Below, piece after piece: positions 34,201 to 41,225 of a stretch of 64,000 bases of DNA (positions are counted from its first letter, which is position 1; the number at the start of each line of letters is the position of its first letter). The DNA comes from SHZI01 sp038214295. Lineage in GTDB: Bacteria; Pseudomonadota; Gammaproteobacteria; Steroidobacterales; GCA-2729495. The stretch is taken from assembly GCA_038214295.1 (NCBI GenBank), contig JBBQSA010000010.1, positions 11,181 through 75,180 of the forward strand, read 5' to 3'. The notes beneath the pieces were generated by a model, which saw only the letters and a program-made list of their open reading frames with translations, was not told the DNA's origin and made no database searches. The position numbers and the translations under genes are program-made.

Positions 34201-35191
34201 CAGTCAGTTGGGCGACGCCCTGTTCGTTGGGGCGGACCGGATCGGGGTTGAACTCGACGGCCAGCACCAGCGGCGCGCTGGCAGCCACCCGGGTTACAGC
34301 GGTTGCCGAGGCGCTCTCCGGCACGCCGCCGGACCCCGTTATCGTCGCGGCATCAACCGACAGCACCGATCCCGCCGCCAGGCCGCCGTTTACTGAAACC
34401 ACGACCTGCTGCCGGCTTGACTGGGTTGCCGGCAGGCTGCCGAGCGTCCAGTTCACGCTGCCCGCTGAGAAGGTTCCACCGCCGGTGGCGGACACGAATG
34501 TCGTGCCCGCGGGGATCGGGAAGCTGAGCGTCGTGCCGGTCACACTGCTGCTTGCCGCGCGGTTGCCGTAGACGAGCGTGTAGGTCAGCTGCTCCCCGGG
34601 GACGACCCGGTCCTTGTCCTCGTCCACCGACAGCGACAGCGCGTTGGTGGTGCTGACGACCGCGGATGCATTGGTAGTGGCCGTGCTGACCGCGTTAACG
34701 AACGCGGTGCCCGGCAGGGTGATCGTGGTCCCCGCGGCGGTTGCCGCCGCGACGAACAGCGGCAGGGACACCGTCACCGACCCGCCTGCGGGAATCGTAC
34801 CCAGGGTCCAGTTGGCGATCTCGCCCGGATCGCACAGGCCGTTATTCACGACGATGGTGCAGGTGGCGCCACCGGTGATGTAGGCCGCGGTGAAGGAGCT
34901 GACGCCGGCCGGGATGGTGGCCTGTAGCGTCACCGTGTTGACCGGCGCGCCGCCATTGTTCGCAACGGTCAGTTCCGCGACGAGCACTTCTCCCGGGCGA
35001 ACCGGGTTGGGATTCATTTCTATGGAGAGGGTGATGGCTGCCTGGGCCTGGCTTGCCGCCAGAGCTACCACTGAAAACAGGATAGCCCTGACCAGATTCC
35101 CGAGTGAAGTACCCATGCCCGCGTTCCCCAGATGTTCAGAATGAACTGCCCGAACGGCCATCCTGGCCGCCGAAGCATCAAGGTTCATCAT
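31253..35191 (-). CDS. giant exported protein with tandem DUF11-like repeats and C-terminal dockerin-like domain
   Basis: A predicted 1312-residue surface or secreted protein. The start at 35191 (two adjacent ATGs) has AGGGA just upstream; an inner ATG at 35116 would also give a usable signal peptide (L-F-S-V-V-A-L-A-A-S-Q-A-Q-A). Five DUF11-like adhesion-type units follow, each opening with a variant of N-P-D-P-V-R-P-N-E and a C-I-V-A-F-N-D-G-L-C-N-S segment bearing two cysteines, alternating with D-E-D-K-D-R-V-x-x-G-E-x-L-T-Y-T-L-x-Y-G-N-R-A-A modules. The C terminus (last ~110 residues) has D-T-D-G-D-G-V and D-S-D-S-D-G-Y-G-N-H-C-D-G-D type calcium-binding repeats and a dockerin-like pair with F-T-N-A-Q-D-T-A-I-L-R-Q-Q-L-G and F-V-N-S-Q-D-T-T-L-F-R-Q-L-L-G. 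Adhesion is inferred. Confidence 0.88.
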   Translation of the reverse strand: MMNLDASAARMAVRAVHSEHLGNAGMGTSLGNLVRAILFSVVALAASQAQAAITLSIEMNPNPVRPGEVLVAELTVANNGGAPVNTVTLQATIPAGVSSFTAAYITGGATCTIVVNNGLCDPGEIANWTLGTIPAGGSVTVSLPLFVAAATAAGTTITLPGTAFVNAVSTATTNASAVVSTTNALSLSVDEDKDRVVPGEQLTYTLVYGNRAASSSVTGTTLSFPIPAGTTFVSATGGGTFSAGSVNWTLGSLPATQSSRQQVVVSVNGGLAAGSVLSVDAATITGSGGVPESASATAVTRVAASAPLVLAVEFNPDPVRPNEQGVAQLTVSNRGGVALTGVVLQARVPAALTSFGVTYATGGATCIVAFNDGLCNSIELMNWALGTLPAGGSITVSIPVFVPSAAIAGRLINLETLANDDSNNRAVIGSTVAIDSDAPLSLAVDEDKDRVTPGELLTYTLTYGNRAASISITGTALSFPVPAGTTFVSASGGGTLSGSNVSWVLGSLPATQSGRQQVVVSVNGGLTAGSVLPVNGAVIAGQNSSLIEESTRATAVTRVASSAPLVLAVEVNPDPVRPNEQGIAQLTVSNRSGAALTGVVLQARIPTVVSNFDEPYVTEGGICIVAFNDGLCNSGEILNWTLGTVPAGGSVTVSVPMFVASATTPGRLLILEALANDDGNNRAAMGTTVAVDSDGPLSLAVDEDKDRVATGELLTYTLTYGNRAASSNVTGTTLTLPVPAGTTFVSATGGGTLSGSTVSWTLGSLAATQSGRQQVLVAVNGGLAAGTALNVNGALISGLNSSLVTESARATAVTRVATSPPLVLAVEFNPDPARPNETGSARLTVSNRSGAPLTGVVLQARVPVSLNSFNASYLTGGGTCIVAFNDGLCNSAELLNWAIGTIPAGTGVTVALPVFVASAATVGRLLVLEAMAKDDSNNRAVTESSIAVDLDNPLTLSITDDVDAVPNGGLLKYTLTYGNRATTGNVTGTTLSFPLPVEAVLVGSSGGTIVGSNIVWNIGSLAAGAGGRRTVTLSVPGAVTNGTVIRINAAELTGNIVAGVVPDAERATATTRVEASKPLALSMSLAPDPVVATQTLTATLTVTNNSGGTLTGLVLQARVPPTVNSFNPTLLTGGGTCIIAFNDGLCNSGELANWNLGTLANGASAVVTMPMVVTSGTVNGRLITVESRVADDGGKLATMERTVLLNPFTDTDGDGVAQIFDNCTTKSNASQCDSDSDGYGNHCDGDFGNPAPGNNFTNAQDTAILRQQLGLPSVAPLFNKADLNCNGFVNSQDTTLFRQLLGFPPGPSALAP
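31751..34840 (-). repeat. tandem 771-bp in-frame repeats within the DUF11-like protein gene
   Basis: The marker GTTACACAGGCCATCGTTGA occurs at 31751, 32522 and 33293, and with one change at 34064, giving three exact steps of 771 bp (257 codons). A more diverged version occurs at about 34829, 765 bp further. The long identical stretches between units show recent expansion or gene conversion. The copies are in frame, so copy number could vary without disrupting the protein. Confidence 0.9.
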
Positions 35192-35588
35192 CGTCCCTGA
35201 GTGACTCGCGTCGTCGCTCCATATTTGTTCTTCGGAGGCGCGAGACGCTTTAAACAATACACCGCAAGCCGGGCGCCTGCCAGAGCCGCGCGGGTAGGTT
35301 TCGGTGTGCCTTTGAGTTATGTTTAGTGCCGGATTGGCCCGGCAATCCCGCACCGTCACCAGCGATGCAGGGGTGGGTCCAGCAGCCGTCTGACGCGAAA
35401 TCAGAGCTTTATTCGTGCCGCTTAATAGCTTTGGTTAAGTTGTCTGTCATGTGCCGACACATGGATGGCCGTGCTCCGGCTGCCTGAGCCTCCGGACGAC
35501 ACGGCCTCTGGCAGGCAATAGGTAGTAGTCCGGACTCGGCGGGAGCCGGGGCCGGGTTACTGTGACCAGATACAGGGAGGTGCGTGGC
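35192..35588. other. 397-bp divergent intergenic region with a strong hairpin
   Basis: This region separates the leftward giant repeat protein from the rightward cytochrome c. It is less GC-rich than its surroundings near 35400-35450 and contains an imperfect long hairpin at 35467-35506: outer arms GGCCGTG/CACGGCC and inner arms TCCGG/CCGGA. The hairpin lies about 80 bp before the cytochrome start and could be a leader structure or terminator-like element; it has no U-tract. I see no coding sequence with support. Confidence 0.45.
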
Positions 35589-35990
35589 ATGCGATTGATC
35601 GTCGGCGCGGCGTTGCTGGTGGTTTCCCCGGGCCTGCTCGCCGGGGAACTGGAGCCGTTCAAGGGTTACAGCGGCGCGCAGCTCTTCCAGCGCTTCTGCG
35701 CGAGCTGTCACGGGCCCTCCGGCTACGGCGACGGACCTGTCGCGGACTCACTGAAGGTGGCGATCCCGGACCTGACCCAGCTCGCGAAGCGTTCCGGGGG
35801 CCGTTTCCCCGGCGATCGCGTCCGGGAAATCATCGATGGCCGCGCCGTACTGCCGGCCCACGGCAACCGGCCCATGCCGGTCTGGGGCTACGAACTCGAG
35901 GCGCAGGTGCCATCGGATCAACCGGCACGGGCCACTGCCCAGGGCCTGATCGACAAGCTGGTGGATCACCTGCAGTCCATCCAGAGATAG
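35589..35990 (+). CDS. exported cytochrome c, class I
   Basis: A 133-residue monoheme c-type cytochrome. The start is ATG 35589, 8 bp after AGGGAGG; an upstream GTG at 35562 would extend the n-region needlessly. A signal peptide (residues 1-19) directs it to the periplasm. The heme-binding site is C-A-S-C-H (Cys37, Cys40, His41), and the likely sixth ligand is Met96 in R-P-M-P-V-W-G. It fits small soluble electron carriers of the cytochrome c5/c-551 type. It is followed after 35 bp by a universal stress protein gene, which may point to a shared redox-stress response. Confidence 0.86.
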   Translation: MRLIVGAALLVVSPGLLAGELEPFKGYSGAQLFQRFCASCHGPSGYGDGPVADSLKVAIPDLTQLAKRSGGRFPGDRVREIIDGRAVLPAHGNRPMPVWGYELEAQVPSDQPARATAQGLIDKLVDHLQSIQR

Positions 35991-36025
35991 GGCCAGGCAG
36001 CGACAGACACAGGAGGAACCGCTCT

Positions 36026-36925
36026 ATGCCCACCAGTCCGTGGCGCTCCATTGCAGTAGTGGTGGATCCCTTCGAGAAGAGCCACCCGGCGCTGCAAAAG
36101 GCAGCGGCTCTCGCCCGGCGTTGTGGCGCCAACCTGACCCTGCTGAACACCTTCGTGCTGCCCCAGCCCATGGCCGATGTGGCCGGGATCTCGGCCCGGG
36201 AACTCATCGCAGCCGCCCTGCGGGACCGCCGCCGCATGCTGGAAAAAGAGGCCGCGGCTTTGCGCCGCCGGAAAGGCGGGCGCGCCCTCCGGGTCCGCTG
36301 CGTCGTCGAGTGGGATCACCCGCAGCACGAGGCGGTAGTACGGCATGTCATGGACGCCAAGCCGGACCTGCTGGTGGCAGAGGGCGGCCACCATGGACGG
36401 CTGGCTCGCTGGATCCTGTCGAACACTGACTGGGAGCTGATCCGCAGCTGCCCGTGCCCGCTGTGGCTGGTGCGCGGTGCCAGTCTTCCGGCCCGACCGA
36501 AGCTGCTGGTCGCCGTGGATCCCCGGCATGTCCAGGCCCGCCGGTCCCGGCTCGATACCCGGCTCATGGAGGCCGCTCATCGCCTGACCGGGAATTTTGG
36601 CGGCACCATCAGCGTCGTTCACGCGGACGATCCCGACGACAGCTGCATCGATGCCGTTGAGCGCCTGGCGGCCCGGCATGCCGTGCCCCCGGCCCGCCGC
36701 TACGTGATTCCCGGCCCCACCACCCGGGTGCTTCCCGAAGTGGTCGCGAAGAGTGGCGCCGACGTCCTGCTCCTTGGCGCGGTCTCCCGCAGCCGTCCCG
36801 GGGAACCTTTCATCGGCACCACGGCCGAACGAATCATCGACCGGGTGGAATGCGACCTGTTCGTCGTGAAACCGGTGGGCTACCGGTCCCCCGTTTCCAA
36901 GATGCGTTCGCGACTACCCGGCTGA
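36026..36925 (+). CDS. tandem universal stress protein
   Basis: A 299-residue cytosolic protein with two UspA domains, the UspE-like architecture. Domain 1 (~7-150) starts S-I-A-V-V-V-D-P-F-E-K-S-H and domain 2 (~160-285) starts K-L-L-V-A-V-D-P-R-H-V. The second domain has the nucleotide-loop-like pattern L-L-L-G-A-V-S-R-S-R-P-G-E-P-F-I-G-T-T-A-E-R-I-I and ends D-L-F-V-V-K-P. The equivalent in domain 1, V-A-E-G-G-H-H-G-R-L-A-R-W-I-L-S-N-T, diverges from the ATP-binding consensus. The start ATG 36026 has AGGAGG upstream. It follows cytochrome c and precedes a DUF2934 gene. Confidence 0.88.
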   Translation: MPTSPWRSIAVVVDPFEKSHPALQKAAALARRCGANLTLLNTFVLPQPMADVAGISARELIAAALRDRRRMLEKEAAALRRRKGGRALRVRCVVEWDHPQHEAVVRHVMDAKPDLLVAEGGHHGRLARWILSNTDWELIRSCPCPLWLVRGASLPARPKLLVAVDPRHVQARRSRLDTRLMEAAHRLTGNFGGTISVVHADDPDDSCIDAVERLAARHAVPPARRYVIPGPTTRVLPEVVAKSGADVLLLGAVSRSRPGEPFIGTTAERIIDRVECDLFVVKPVGYRSPVSKMRSRLPG

Positions 36926-36981
36926 TACCTGCGACACACAGAGGCCTGTCCACACACCATCACGTTTGGAGGTAGACCATC

Positions 36982-37218
36982 ATGGCCACAGCAGTAACAG
37001 CAACTACGGCACGGGCGCGGCCAGCCGCGCGGGCCGAAACCGTTATCAGCGACAAAGCCTGGGCGGGTGAAGATCGTTACCGGATGATCGCCGAGGCCGC
37101 GTATTTCCGCGCCGAGCAGCGGGGATTTGTCGCGGGAAGCGAACTGGGCGACTGGCTGGCCGCGGAAATCGAGGTGGACGACCTCCTCGCCGCCGCGAAC
37201 ACGCCTGACGGGGGCTAA
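36982..37218 (+). CDS. DUF2934 protein
   Basis: A 78-residue protein with a low-complexity Ala/Thr/Arg-rich N terminus and a DUF2934 domain (residues ~28-68): Y-R-M-I-A-E-A-A-Y-F-R-A-E-Q-R-G-F-V-A-G-S-E-L-G-D-W-L-A-A-E-I-E-V. A strong TGGAGG site precedes ATG 36982. DUF2934 proteins are small, often stress-associated, and without known biochemical function. The gene is flanked by the Usp gene and the beta-propeller gene. Confidence 0.82.
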   Translation: MATAVTATTARARPAARAETVISDKAWAGEDRYRMIAEAAYFRAEQRGFVAGSELGDWLAAEIEVDDLLAAANTPDGG

Positions 37219-37262
37219 AACGCGCTGCGTCCGACTGTCTGCCGTTTCCCGGAGATTGTTCT

Positions 37263-38201
37263 GTGACCAAGACTTCCACGATGAAGCGGTTTGCCGCGGG
37301 CGATATCTTCCTCGGCTGCACCTACCTGATGAACGTGCCGGGCGATGACCATGCAGGCGAGGGCCGGATCCTGCAGTACGACCGGCACATGGTGCCGAAG
37401 GGCACGCTCTACACCGAGGGCACAACCCACCTCGTCGTCAACCTGCGCTTCGGCCCGGACGGTGTGCTGTGGGGCTTCGATCCCTTCTCCCACGCCGTGG
37501 TCCGGGTGGGCCCCGACGGCAAGCAGTTGCCCCCGGTGGACTTCGGGGACCGGGGCTGGGGCAGCGTCTGCTTCCCGGCTGACGGGGGCGTAATCCTCTG
37601 CGAGTACCTGAAGGGCAACTGGCCCTACACCGGCGGCGACATGCGCGTGCTGCCGGGGACCGACGTAGTGGGCTACGGGCGCATCGCGGGCTTCGACGCG
37701 GCCTTTCAGAAGGTAGCGGAGTACGCCAACGACACGGCGGAGTCCCTTACCGGGTTCCACGGTGTGACCCACTCGGTGCTGGAACCCGGGGGCGAGTTCA
37801 TCACCTATATCACTGATCTCGGCATGCGGGTGTTGCGCTTCGACCTGCGCCACGACAAGCAGCTGCCGGACCTGGTGACCTACCCGGGTGGCGACGAGTA
37901 CCGGCAGAAGTGGACTACGGGCGTGGCCTACCGGAAGGATGGCACGCTGCTGCTGCTCCGGGGCAGCTTCATCGACTTTATCGACCGGGCTGGCGCATCA
38001 TTGCGCACCCTGCCGCTGGACGCCTACGGCTACGCGATGATCACGGCATCCGCCGACGACCGCCACGCGTTCGTCACCAATATATTCACGGGAGTGATGT
38101 CGAAGGTGGACCTCGACAGCGGGCAGATCGTCGGGCAGATCGATACCGGGCTGGCAAAGCCGCAGCGAAGCCTCGCGGGCGTCGCCGAGTTCAACCTCTA
38201 G
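37263..38201 (+). CDS. beta-propeller (SMP-30/YVTN-like) protein, paralogue 1
   Basis: A 312-residue cytosolic protein built of repeating beta-strand blades, with no signal peptide. The opening, G-D-I-F-L-G-C-T-Y-L followed by G-D-D-H-x-G-E-G-R-I-L-Q-Y-D-R, is shared with a second copy at 48133-49083. Blade-like patterns such as F-G-P-D-G-V-L-W-G-F-D, V-L-E-P-G-G-E-F-I-T-Y-I and V-T-N-I-F-T-G-V-M-S-K-V-D-L follow. The start is GTG 37263 with GGAGA upstream. A PP-loop ATPase-like gene begins 14 bp after its stop. Sugar-lactone or quinoprotein-like activity is possible, but no catalytic site is evident to me; function unknown. Confidence 0.62.
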   Translation: MTKTSTMKRFAAGDIFLGCTYLMNVPGDDHAGEGRILQYDRHMVPKGTLYTEGTTHLVVNLRFGPDGVLWGFDPFSHAVVRVGPDGKQLPPVDFGDRGWGSVCFPADGGVILCEYLKGNWPYTGGDMRVLPGTDVVGYGRIAGFDAAFQKVAEYANDTAESLTGFHGVTHSVLEPGGEFITYITDLGMRVLRFDLRHDKQLPDLVTYPGGDEYRQKWTTGVAYRKDGTLLLLRGSFIDFIDRAGASLRTLPLDAYGYAMITASADDRHAFVTNIFTGVMSKVDLDSGQIVGQIDTGLAKPQRSLAGVAEFNL

Positions 38202-38215
38202 AAAGTAGTGCCTGC

Positions 38216-39334
38216 ATGTTGACCGCCGTGGAGGGTATCGACGTCCTGCCCTTGGACCTGCCCGCCTGGCGCCGGGAGACCGTGCCAGGCCACGGCCCGG
38301 GTCTCGTCCTCGACGTGGACGGCGAGGCGCTGTGGTTCGCCTCCCGGGACGTGGCCCTGACGCCGGGTCCCGAGGCCGCCAGCTGCCTGCTCGCGTACCC
38401 GTGCATGCTGAAGGAGCAGCCGCTCCGCTATACCAGCGAGGTTCCCGGAGCGGCCTTTCTCGGCAATCTGGACGGCGCCACAGCACTGATGGGTTCCTGG
38501 TGGGGCCACAGGCCGCTTCGCTGCGAGCTGCCTGCATCAGGTCCGGCGTCCGGGACGCCTCCCGGCCCGGAGCAACCCGGACGAACTGCGCTGTTCTTCA
38601 GCGGCGGCATCGACTCCTTCTATTCGCTCACCCACAACCCGGCCATCAGCCTGCTGGTCTTCGTGCACGGCTTCGACGTGCGCCTGGGCAGCGCGGACAC
38701 AGCAGCGGCGATGAGCGCCGCATTCCGGCGTATCGCCGCCGGGCGGGGTATCAGCAGCATCACGATCGCCACCAATCTCCGGGATCATCCGGTGCTCGGC
38801 CGGCTTCGCTGGCCCCGGTACCACGGTGCGGTGCTGGCCGCCGCGGCCCACCTGCTGCGGGAGAGTGCGTCGCAGTTCATCGTCTCCTCGTCCTATCCCC
38901 GGGAGAACCTGATGCCCTGGGGCAGCCACCCGGACCTGGACTGGCGCTGGGGCGACGAGCGCGTGCGCATGATTCACTTCGGCCTGGAAACGTCGCGGGC
39001 CGGGAAGCTGCGCGCGATGCGGGATGAGCCGCTGGTCCACCGGGAATTGCGCGTGTGCTACCCCGGGGCGCGGGCCGACGGGAACTGTGGCTACTGTGAG
39101 AAGTGCGTGCGCACGCGGCTCACATACCGGCTCGCACTGCCGGGCGTCGAGTGCACCGCCATCCCGGACGCGCCGCCGCTGGCCCCGGCGCTGGACGCGC
39201 TGCGGCCGCTATGGCCGCAAACGCTGCTGCAGGATTACCGCCAGTTGCTGGAGTTGGCGCTCACCGAGGACGACGTCACCCGGTCCCTCCGGGCACTCAT
39301 CGGGCGCAGCGAGGCACACCAGGCGTCCCCGTGA
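38216..39334 (+). CDS. QueC-like PP-loop ATPase with zinc cysteine cluster
   Basis: A 372-residue protein. A PP-loop motif, L-F-F-S-G-G-I-D-S-F-Y-S-L (SGGIDS at 129-134), marks a pyrophosphatase-type ATP-binding fold as in QueC and related synthases. A C-terminal cysteine set, C-Y-P-G-A...N-C-G-Y-C-E-K-C-V-R-T (Cys281, 291, 294, 297), matches the zinc site of QueC. Unlike QueC (about 220-230 residues) it has a ~120-residue N-terminal extension of unknown fold. The gene starts at ATG 38216, 14 bp after the beta-propeller gene, and ends 54 bp before the convergent zinc-operon gene. It may adenylate a carboxylate or thiocarboxylate, but the substrate is unknown; no other queuosine genes are near. 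Confidence 0.72.
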   Translation: MLTAVEGIDVLPLDLPAWRRETVPGHGPGLVLDVDGEALWFASRDVALTPGPEAASCLLAYPCMLKEQPLRYTSEVPGAAFLGNLDGATALMGSWWGHRPLRCELPASGPASGTPPGPEQPGRTALFFSGGIDSFYSLTHNPAISLLVFVHGFDVRLGSADTAAAMSAAFRRIAAGRGISSITIATNLRDHPVLGRLRWPRYHGAVLAAAAHLLRESASQFIVSSSYPRENLMPWGSHPDLDWRWGDERVRMIHFGLETSRAGKLRAMRDEPLVHRELRVCYPGARADGNCGYCEKCVRTRLTYRLALPGVECTAIPDAPPLAPALDALRPLWPQTLLQDYRQLLELALTEDDVTRSLRALIGRSEAHQASP

Positions 39335-39339
39335 TGGGA

Positions 39340-39401
39340 GCGCTCAGTCCTTCCACCGCGAACAGCCCTGAGGGGGCCTGAGCCGCGCTCAGTCCTTCCA
39401 C
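39340..39401. repeat. 17-bp direct repeat at the end of the DUF3299 gene
   Basis: GCGCTCAGTCCTTCCAC occurs at 39340-39356 and again at 39385-39401, 45 bp apart. The second copy covers the stop codon and last codons of the DUF3299 gene; the first lies in the short gap to the convergent PP-loop gene. This looks like a small duplication of the gene's 3' end. Confidence 0.7.
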
Positions 39402-39907
39402 TCGACAAGCTCGACTTTGTCCCCCGCCATCACGTAGTCGCTGTCCGCGACGTCGCCCGTCCAGGGCTTGGTGGTTATGGTGCCGGTAATCGTGTACGGG
39501 TCCGCCATGGACTTGAGATTGAAGGGCTTCTTGAGCTTCACGTAGACGATCTGGTTGGGTGGTGGCGGCGGCACGTGGATACAGGCGCCGTAGTAGGGCA
39601 CCAGCAGGAACTCGTCCAGCATCCCGCCCGCGTCGGACTCCAGTGGCACGATGTAGCCCGGCAGCTTCACGTACTTGCCATCCAGGGACGCCACCGGGTT
39701 GTAGGTGTAGAGCGGCACGTAGGCGGGCTTGGCCGGGTCCGCCGTTGTCTTGGCTGCGGCGGCCTTGCCCGGCATCGGCGGAGGCGTCTGACCGGCGGGC
39801 GGCACAAGTTCGTCCCACGTGAGGTCCCTTGCCGCGGGGTTCGCGGCCAGCAGGCTCGACGTGGCGAGCAGTGTGCAGAGGCCGAGGGCTGCAACGAGGG
39901 TCTTCAT
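39389..39907 (-). CDS. DUF3299 periplasmic protein, zinc-uptake-operon component
   Basis: A 172-residue exported protein with a signal peptide ending L-L-A. The mature chain has the DUF3299 hallmarks: L-T-W-D-E-L-V-P-P, V-K-L-P-G-Y-I-V-P-L-E and Y-Y-G-A-C-I-H-V-P-P-P-P-P-N-Q. It is the last gene of a leftward operon together with a FtsX-type permease, an ABC ATPase and a DUF2796 protein, the combination known as the ZrgABCDE zinc-uptake system in Vibrio. The protein probably acts in the periplasm beside the transporter; its precise function there is not defined. It lies 46 bp after the permease gene. Confidence 0.85.
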   Translation of the reverse strand: MKTLVAALGLCTLLATSSLLAANPAARDLTWDELVPPAGQTPPPMPGKAAAAKTTADPAKPAYVPLYTYNPVASLDGKYVKLPGYIVPLESDAGGMLDEFLLVPYYGACIHVPPPPPNQIVYVKLKKPFNLKSMADPYTITGTITTKPWTGDVADSDYVMAGDKVELVEWKD

Positions 39908-39953
39908 TCAAGGTGTTCCAGGTTCTAAGGAGCGGGCGTCAGTTTGCAGGGGC

Positions 39954-41225
39954 CTAGAGCCGGATCGTCAGGCCATCGGCGAGGGCGCTACGGTAGGCCC
40001 GCCACGCGGGCAGCAGCCCCATCAGCAGCGCCGCGCCGACCACGATCCCGGCAATGGCGAGATCGTAAGCGCCCGGCAGCTGAATGGCCACAAAGATTCC
40101 AAACCGGTCCTCGATCAGGGGCGCCAGGCTCGCGAGCAGGCCATAGAGAGCGGCGAAGCCGAGCAGCACACCGGCAAGCGCCAGTAGCCCTGCCTCGCTG
40201 ACCAGCAGCGCGAAGATGTGCCAGGGACGGGCGCCCACCGAGCGCAGGATTGCCATTTCCCGGCGGCGTTCGTTCAGGCTCGTCAGGATCGCCGTGAGCA
40301 TGCCGAGCAGCCCTCCCAGCACGACGCAGCCGCTGACCGCCAGCAGGGCGATCTCGACCACGCCCACCAGGTCCCAGAGTTGCTGCAGGGCCACGCCGGG
40401 CAATACCGCCGAGAGGGGTTCCTGCGGGTACTCGTTGATCGCCCGCTGCAGGCGGAAGGCCGCGGCCCGGGACTTCAGGCCCACGAGAACCGCCGTGATG
40501 GCCTTCGGGGTGAGGTCTGCCTGGCGCACCTGTTCCGGCGTCGTCTCCGCACCCCGCTGCCGGGTGCCGCTTTGCCAGTCCATGTGCATCGCTTCGATGG
40601 CCTCGAGACTCACGTGAATCGTGCGGTCCACCGGTGTGCCGGTCTTCTTCAGGATCCCGCTCACGACGAAGGGCTTGTCGTCGTGTTTCATGAAGCTGAC
40701 CGCGCCCAGGCCGTGGGCAATCACCACGCGCTGCCCCACCTGGTAGCCCAGCTGGCGGGCCACGTCGGCGCCGATCACCGCGTCGAACAGGTCCTGCACG
40801 GGCCGGCCCACCGCGAACTCCAGGCCCCGGTCCCGGGCGAAGCGATAGTGCTCGTAGTAGGCGGCGGTAGTGCCCATGACCCGGAAGCCCCGGTGGGAGT
40901 CGCCCAGTGAAATCGGGATCGTCCAGGCCACTTCCCGCCGCGAGGCCAGGTCCTGGTAGGTCTGCCAGGTGATGTTGTTGGTGGCGTTGCCGATCCGGAA
41001 CACGGCGTAGAGCAGCAGGTTCAGGTCGCCGCTGCGGGCGCCGACGATCAGGTCCGTGCCGGATATGGTGTTGGCGAAACTGGCCCGCGCCTCGGTGCGG
41101 ACCCGTTCGACACCGAGCAGCAGCGTGACGCTGACGGCGATCGAGAAGATCGTGAGGAGCGCGGTGACCCGTCGGTTCCACAGGCTGTGAGCGGCCAGGC
41201 TGACTACCGTGCCGGCGCCGCTCAC
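39954..41225 (-). CDS. ABC transporter permease, FtsX/MacB type
   Basis: A 423-residue inner-membrane permease with the MacB/FtsX layout: one N-terminal helix (A-L-L-T-I-F-S-I-A-V-S-V), a large periplasmic domain (~45-270) and three C-terminal helices with S-L-N-E-R-R-R-E-M-A-I-L-R-S-V-G-A between the first two. The start is GTG 41225, which overlaps the TGA of the ATPase gene (GTGA); longer frames upstream duplicate the ATPase region. In this operon it should pair with the ATPase and the DUF2796/DUF3299 periplasmic proteins in metal, probably zinc, acquisition, as in ZrgABCDE. Mechanotransmission rather than direct transport is the usual MacB-type mode, so the exact mechanism is open. Confidence 0.85.
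   Translation of the reverse strand: MSGAGTVVSLAAHSLWNRRVTALLTIFSIAVSVTLLLGVERVRTEARASFANTISGTDLIVGARSGDLNLLLYAVFRIGNATNNITWQTYQDLASRREVAWTIPISLGDSHRGFRVMGTTAAYYEHYRFARDRGLEFAVGRPVQDLFDAVIGADVARQLGYQVGQRVVIAHGLGAVSFMKHDDKPFVVSGILKKTGTPVDRTIHVSLEAIEAMHMDWQSGTRQRGAETTPEQVRQADLTPKAITAVLVGLKSRAAAFRLQRAINEYPQEPLSAVLPGVALQQLWDLVGVVEIALLAVSGCVVLGGLLGMLTAILTSLNERRREMAILRSVGARPWHIFALLVSEAGLLALAGVLLGFAALYGLLASLAPLIEDRFGIFVAIQLPGAYDLAIAGIVVGAALLMGLLPAWRAYRSALADGLTIRL

Noticed and set aside
35192..35375. Possible cyclic-di-GMP (GEMM-I) riboswitch upstream of the giant repeat protein on the minus strand
   Set aside because: A short stretch recalls the GGCA-ACC and GAAA elements, but the conserved GGGACGCAAAGCC core is not matched, so I do not call it.
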